Assembly (NCBI RefSeq): GCF_023242315.1
Contig: NZ_JALLIY010000003.1
Coordinates: forward strand, 186,001-250,000
DNA from: Pseudomonas sp. MWU13-2105
GTDB taxonomy: Bacteria; Pseudomonadota; Gammaproteobacteria; Pseudomonadales; Pseudomonadaceae
Direction of reading: 5' to 3'
DNA: 64,000 nt
Shown here: piece by piece, positions 63,086 through 64,000 of the stretch
Position numbering within the stretch: the stretch's first letter is position 1
Layout: the number at the start of each line of letters is the position of its first letter
Notes under the pieces: generated by a model
Told to the model about the DNA's origin: nothing
The model's database searches: none
What the model saw: only the letters and a program-made list of their open reading frames with translations
Position numbers and translations under genes: made by a program

Positions 63086-63139
63086 CTCGGTGCGTATTTC
63101 CTTGTCGCTGGCGATGACAGCCTCCGTCTTTAACGGTGA

Positions 63140-63682
63140 TCAGCTTGGGATCGGGTGCGCGATGGCATTGGCCAGGTCTTCGTATTCTTCGCAACCGGTG
63201 CCGCAGAGCGACTTGATGCTCTGCAACTGGACCTGGGCCAGGTCGATGCGGCCTTTGATCACGTAGGCTTCGCCGAGGTATTCGCGGACCTGGGCGTAGT
63301 TCGGGTCCAGTTCCAGAGCCTGCAGATAGTAGCCGATGCCTTCGTCGGTGCGACCCAGTTTACGCGTGGCATAGCCGCGATAGTTCAGGGCCTTGGCGGT
63401 GTTGGGTTGCTTGAGGGTGTCGAGCAGGTCCAGGGCCGCCTGGTACTCGCCGTTCTTGGCCAGGCGGTAGGCATAGTCGGTGCGGTCTTCATCAGGCGTC
63501 AGGCTGCTGACAAACGGGACGCAAGCCTTTTTCGCCTTGTTCCATACTTGCCCCTTGGGGCAGGTCGGTGGCATGGACTCCGGCTTTTCGCCCGAAGCCA
63601 ATGCCGGCGTGCTCGACAGCGCCCCGGCCAGGCAACTGGCGAGCAGGAAGGGAACCGCGAAGGTGGCTTTACGAATGCTCAT
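63140..63682 (-). CDS. Exported TPR protein with paired cysteines
   Basis: 180 residues: a signal peptide (cleavage near ALA-SG, about residue 29), a Cys pair region CPKGQVWNKAKKACVP, three TPR-like helices (about 70-150; YRGYATRKLGRTDEGIGYYL, ALELDPNYAQVREYLGEAY) and a second Cys pair CGTGC. First gene of the ECF sigma trio (55-bp gap). It may be the periplasmic sensor or partner of the anti-sigma factor (inference). Confidence 0.83.
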   Translation of the reverse strand: MSIRKATFAVPFLLASCLAGALSSTPALASGEKPESMPPTCPKGQVWNKAKKACVPFVSSLTPDEDRTDYAYRLAKNGEYQAALDLLDTLKQPNTAKALNYRGYATRKLGRTDEGIGYYLQALELDPNYAQVREYLGEAYVIKGRIDLAQVQLQSIKSLCGTGCEEYEDLANAIAHPIPS

Positions 63683-63837
63683 CGGTAATGCTCCGGTATC
63701 TGTTGGCTGGTAAACGCTGTTGCGTCGGGTTTTATTCGCTGCTGCTGGAATTTATTGACCAAGGCCTGTCGCCAGGCGGTCGTGACAGTTGTTATCGAGT
63801 GAACACCTGGTGTTGCGGATTTATTCATTGCAGCAGA

Positions 63838-63863
63838 AAAAAATCGCCCAGCGGGCGATTTTT
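63838..63863. terminator. Bidirectional terminator
   Basis: AAATCGCCC-AGC-GGGCGATTT with A-run on the left and T-run on the right. It serves the minus-strand gene that enters from the right edge. A second inverted repeat, GCTCATTCCC / GGGAATGAGC, lies at 63872-63901. Confidence 0.8.
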
Positions 63864-63911
63864 GCTGAAGGCGCTCATTCCCAGCCAAGGCGGGAATGAG
63901 CGGGGCAGGAG

Positions 63912-64000
63912 TTACAGGCCCAGATCCGAGAGCCCTGGATGATCGTCCGGACGCCGGCCCAGCGGCCAATGGAACTTGCGCTCCTCAGCCTTGATCGGCA
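63912..64000 (-). CDS. C-terminal end of an unidentified protein (start outside window)
   Basis: Reading from the right edge on the minus strand gives PIKAEERKFHWPLGRR, then PDDHPGLSDLGL and a TAA stop at 63912-63914. Codon use is Pseudomonas-like and a terminator follows, so it is probably a real gene end. The fragment is too short to identify. Confidence 0.6.
   Translation of the reverse strand, partial: PIKAEERKFHWPLGRRPDDHPGLSDLGL

Noticed and set aside
1..64000. CRISPR arrays, tRNA or rRNA genes, insertion sequences, prophage
   Set aside because: No regularly spaced repeats, no cloverleaf or rRNA-like sequence and no transposase, integrase or phage structural genes were seen.

Overview
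The window reads as a chromosome segment of a fluorescent-type Pseudomonas. It is GC-rich and densely coded, with Pseudomonas-specific gene sets (vre/hxc secretion, hut-type regulation, Mqo, split Pnt) and several copies of the GTGGGAGC / GCTTGCCGGC intergenic inverted repeat. I see no rRNA, tRNA, CRISPR array, prophage or insertion sequence.

Left part (1-25 kb). After the end of a TRAP transporter (dctQ partial, dctM) comes a cell-surface-signalling locus that matches the PUMA3 system: a periplasmic STN/TonB-like protein (vreA), an ECF sigma factor (vreI) and a FecR-type regulator (vreR). It is followed by an Hxc-type type II secretion system: hxcW, hxcU, hxcP, hxcV (4.7-6.8 kb) and hxcT, X, Y, Z, Q, R, S (16.7-25.0 kb). 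The two halves are separated by a nine-gene catabolic and transport block on the minus strand (6.9-16.2 kb): histidine ammonia-lyase, an MdlB-like FMN 2-hydroxyacid dehydrogenase, an FAD 2-hydroxyacid dehydrogenase, a four-gene polar amino-acid-type ABC importer, a HisC-like aminotransferase and a HutC-like repressor.

My main proposal is that this block imports and degrades imidazolyl-lactate of both stereoisomers: imidazolyl-lactate to imidazolyl-pyruvate (two stereospecific flavin dehydrogenases), to histidine (aminotransferase), to urocanate (HutH), which then enters the ordinary hut pathway encoded elsewhere. Support comes from the gene set, from two sigma-54 promoters each paired with a GTATATAC operator, and from a binding protein that keeps the carboxylate-binding Arg but has Ser where the amino-binding Asp is expected.

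Middle part (25-34 kb). An orphan periplasmic binding protein is followed by a redox group: a three-BON-domain protein, a FixJ-like regulator, an aldehyde dehydrogenase, the three-subunit transhydrogenase PntAA-PntAB-PntB and a zinc alcohol dehydrogenase.

Right part (34-64 kb). Mostly ordinary accessory and housekeeping genes: an RND pump with a divergent two-component system; RarD; an RlmI-like methyltransferase; RidA; SulP; LysR with an MSAD-like tautomerase; LysE; an acetyltransferase; a CAP-domain protein; Mqo with a signal peptide; a frameshifted pirin-like remnant; a GAF-GGDEF(degenerate)-EAL protein; an aldo/keto reductase; a glycerate module (MFS permease, CdaR, glycerate kinase); a ParB-like protein overlapping a second SulP transporter; PncA; and an ECF sigma / anti-sigma / secreted TPR trio. 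The window ends inside an unidentified minus-strand gene.
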